Source: Butyrivibrio sp. FCS014 (lineage in GTDB: Bacteria; Bacillota; Clostridia; Lachnospirales; Lachnospiraceae). Taken from it: a DNA stretch of 64,000 nucleotides. The position numbers and the translations under genes were made by a program. Of this stretch, positions 61,941 to 64,000 are shown piece by piece. The stretch lies in NCBI RefSeq assembly GCF_000526935.1, contig NZ_JAHA01000019.1, forward strand, positions 930,001 through 994,000. Reading direction: 5' to 3'. Positions within the stretch are counted from its first letter, which is position 1. The number at the start of each line of letters is the position of its first letter. The notes beneath the pieces were generated by a model. It ran no database searches. It was not told where the DNA came from and was given only the letters and a program-made list of their open reading frames with translations.

Positions 61941-63302
61941 ATGGATAACGAGAAAAAATATTTATCACTGGGCAAAAAGATTGCCTATGGATCCGGAGAT
62001 TTTGGATCCAATTTCTTTTACATGCTGGTTTCGTCCTTTGTGCTCATCTACATGACCAACACAATCGGGATGAATCCCGGAATCGTCGGCACACTTATCA
62101 TGGTAAGTAAGCTCCTTGACGGAATTACAGATGTCTTTTTCGGAAGTCTTATAGATAAGACCAGGAGTAGCATGGGCAAAGCAAGGCCCTGGATGTTCTT
62201 TTCCGGATTCCCGCTTGCTTTATGCATGATCATGATCTTCGCTGTCCCCACATCTTTGGGAGATACAGCCAAATATGCATGGTTCTTCATTTTCTATACC
62301 TGCGCCAATGCGCTGTTCTACACTGCCAACAACATCGCTTATGCAACTATGTCAGCTCTTATAACCAGAAATGAATCCGAGCGGGTTTCACTGGGGTCCT
62401 TCAGGTATATTTTTGCAATGCTCGCTTCAATAATCGTTTCTTCCTCCGCAGTTGCCATAGCAAATGCACTGGGCGGCGGTGTTGCAGGCTGGAGAGCAAT
62501 GGCGATTGTATTTGCTGTCATCTATCTTATCTTTAACTCAGTTGCAAGCCTTGTCTGCAAGGAAATCCCGGACATCGCCGTAGAGAAGGGAAAAGAAACA
62601 GAGAAGGAAAGCTTCTGGCTATTGCTGAAAACAGTAGTTACCAACAGATATTACCTGCTCCTTTTGGGGTTGTATCTGTTCCTTTATATCAACACAAGCC
62701 TTGGAACGAGCATCGGCGTTTTTTATTTCCAGTACATAATGGGCGATCCCGGTCTTCTGGGAACGGTTTCCGCAGCATCACTGTTCATGATCATCGGATT
62801 TGTATTAAATCCTATGCTTGTTAAGAAATATGGAATGTACAAGGTTAATCTCATATCTTTCATAGCCTCCACCATCGTTTCGGTAGTGCTTCTCTTCTTT
62901 GTATATACCGCGAATCTTGGTGCAATCATTGTGCTGTCAGTTTTGAAGGCCATCACTCTGGCATTTTTGATGGGTTCGCTGAACGCCCTGGTTGCCTGCG
63001 TATCACAGAACAGCTATCTTAAGACCGGACTTCACACAGAAGGAATGATGTTCAGCTGTTCCTCAATCGGAGTAAAGGTGGGCGGTGGCCTCGGCGCAGC
63101 ATTGTCAGGATGGCTTTTGTCCGCAGTAGGCTTTGTCGGAACAGCAGAGGTCCAGACCGTTGCCGTAAATAACATGATAAAATTTATATACGGAGGAATT
63201 CCGCTTATCCTCACAATCGCAATGACACTTATTCTCGCAGCAATGAATGTCGAAAAAGACAACAACAGACTGGAGGAAAGAAATGAAAAGAAAGCCGTTT
63301 AA
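61941..63302 (+). CDS. Glycoside-pentoside-hexuronide:cation symporter (MelB-type MFS)
   Basis: The 453-aa membrane protein has about 12 spans. Its N-terminal YGSGDFGSNFFYML and the DGITDVFFGSLIDKTRSSMGKARPW loop are GPH-family signatures, with the conserved Asp and Arg residues of the cation and sugar site. It would import a galactoside or other glycoside with Na+ or H+. GGGAGGG precedes the ATG at 61941, preferred over the in-frame upstream start. The GH2 gene overlaps its end by 20 bases. Confidence 0.92.
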   Translation: MDNEKKYLSLGKKIAYGSGDFGSNFFYMLVSSFVLIYMTNTIGMNPGIVGTLIMVSKLLDGITDVFFGSLIDKTRSSMGKARPWMFFSGFPLALCMIMIFAVPTSLGDTAKYAWFFIFYTCANALFYTANNIAYATMSALITRNESERVSLGSFRYIFAMLASIIVSSSAVAIANALGGGVAGWRAMAIVFAVIYLIFNSVASLVCKEIPDIAVEKGKETEKESFWLLLKTVVTNRYYLLLLGLYLFLYINTSLGTSIGVFYFQYIMGDPGLLGTVSAASLFMIIGFVLNPMLVKKYGMYKVNLISFIASTIVSVVLLFFVYTANLGAIIVLSVLKAITLAFLMGSLNALVACVSQNSYLKTGLHTEGMMFSCSSIGVKVGGGLGAALSGWLLSAVGFVGTAEVQTVAVNNMIKFIYGGIPLILTIAMTLILAAMNVEKDNNRLEERNEKKAV

Positions 63303-64000
63303 TCTGGATTGGACCTTCTATAAGGAAAATGAAAAGAGCAGCGCTAAAGTCGTCACTCTTCCCCACGACGCAATGATCAGCGAAAAAAGATCAAAGTCAT
63401 TTCCTTCCGGAACCGGAAGCGCATATTTTGCAGGGGGAGTCTATTATTACACCAAATCACTTCACGCCCCAAAAGAATGGGAAGGAAAGCATATTGCCCT
63501 CGAGTTCGAGGGTGTATATCAAAAGGCCACTATCCTGGTGAACGATACGGAAGTATATAAAAATGCCTACGGCTACTCCAACTTCTATCTTGATCTTTCG
63601 GACCGGCTCATTTTTGGTGCCGATAACACCATAACCGTTATTGCCGACAATTCCAATTGTCCTAACAGCAGATGGTACTCCGGAAGCGGCATATATCGAA
63701 ATGTAAATCTCTTTGTCGCAGAAAAAAGTCATCTTCAGTACAACTCAGTTTTTGCAGATGCAAGGGCAGACGGAAGTGTCAGAATCAAGGGTCTTACCAC
63801 CGGCGGAGACAGCGTGAAGATTGAGCTAAAGCATGAAAACAACCTTGTAAAAGAGCTTGTCACCGAGGTCACCGATGGTTCTTTCCTTGCAGAGTTTCAG
63901 GTAGACTCACCTCTTCTTTGGAGCGATGAATCACCGGATCTTTACGGACTTACGATAGCTCTTTTGACCGGGGATAAGGTTGCGGACTTAGAAGAACTGA
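63283..64000 (+). CDS. Glycoside hydrolase family 2 (beta-galactosidase/glucuronidase-like), partial
   Basis: The frame from the ATG at 63283 runs off the window after about 239 residues. It shows the GH2 N-terminal sugar-binding domain: NLDWTFYKEN, LPHDAMI, GGVYYYTKSL, LEFEGVYQKATILVND and the NSRWYSGSGIYRNV segment, then the start of the immunoglobulin-like domain (PLLWSDESPDLYGL). The catalytic barrel lies outside. GGAGG precedes the ATG, which overlaps the symporter stop region. It probably hydrolyses the imported sugar in the cytoplasm; no signal peptide is present. Confidence 0.9.
   Translation, partial: MKRKPFNLDWTFYKENEKSSAKVVTLPHDAMISEKRSKSFPSGTGSAYFAGGVYYYTKSLHAPKEWEGKHIALEFEGVYQKATILVNDTEVYKNAYGYSNFYLDLSDRLIFGADNTITVIADNSNCPNSRWYSGSGIYRNVNLFVAEKSHLQYNSVFADARADGSVRIKGLTTGGDSVKIELKHENNLVKELVTEVTDGSFLAEFQVDSPLLWSDESPDLYGLTIALLTGDKVADLEEL

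Noticed and set aside
1..64000. CRISPR array, insertion sequence, prophage or integrase
   Set aside because: No regularly spaced repeats, transposase or integrase motifs were seen on either strand.

Overview
The window reads as chromosomal DNA of an anaerobic, low-to-mid-GC Firmicute. The best guess is a Lachnospiraceae of the Butyrivibrio/Pseudobutyrivibrio type from rumen or gut. Grounds are the AddAB nuclease, YwlG, DUF4364 and DUF5722 families, ECF vitamin transporters, strong AGGAGG ribosome sites, a ThiT gene under a TPP riboswitch, several c-di-GMP EAL proteins and many secreted carbohydrate-related proteins. The genus is inference; no rRNA is present. No transposase, integrase or CRISPR array was seen.

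Layout. 1-2063: a partial MacB/LolD-type ABC ATPase, riboswitch-controlled thiT and a CPBP protease. 2048-11441: an EAL/GGDEF protein with addB and addA in one tightly spaced minus-strand run. 11478-13910: a shortened MocR-type regulator that has lost its PLP lysine, divergent from an ECF S component and ywlG. 14030-16163: a split purine end-pathway (stand-alone AICAR formyltransferase plus PurO-type IMP cyclohydrolase) behind a ZTP riboswitch with an overlapping terminator. 16230-20442: a second EAL protein and a GH13 enzyme. 20537-25241: an amino-sugar operon nagB - left-handed-helix protein - glmM - glmS. 25357-35695: a secreted SGNH hydrolase that may be read from a leaderless mRNA, tRNA-Thr, DUF4364/malic enzyme, a DUF5722 protein, rarA, a metallo-beta-lactamase-fold lipoprotein, MATE and YibE/F membrane proteins. 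35685-43373: a 2562-residue secreted, membrane-anchored PHP-domain protein. 43612-47560: sfsA, radical SAM, PfpI-like, aldo/keto reductase and a kinase.

The most unusual part is 48051-60676, all on the minus strand. In transcription order it holds: a 158-aa membrane protein and a 56-aa single-span protein; a 925-aa helical protein of unknown family, overlapping a NACHT-type NTPase with an N-terminal RNxxxH (HEPN-like) motif and no C-terminal sensor repeats; an ECF-type sigma factor; a 77-aa and a 53-aa single-span protein; a four-gene operon of GrpE-like protein, Hsp70-like protein, tail-anchored protein and multi-span protein, with no DnaJ; and a ClpP-type peptidase. Three transcription units (the 158/56 pair, the 77/53 pair and clpP) share one promoter-like motif, AAAAC[C/T]TTTT - 12 nt - [C/G]GTATT. 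It looks like an ECF sigma promoter and ties the dispersed genes to the local sigma factor. I read the region as an uncharacterised membrane-linked proteostasis or defence module; the function is inference.

The right edge (60753-64000) is an ordinary sugar-use locus: an AraC regulator divergent from a MelB-type symporter and a GH2 glycosidase that runs off the window.
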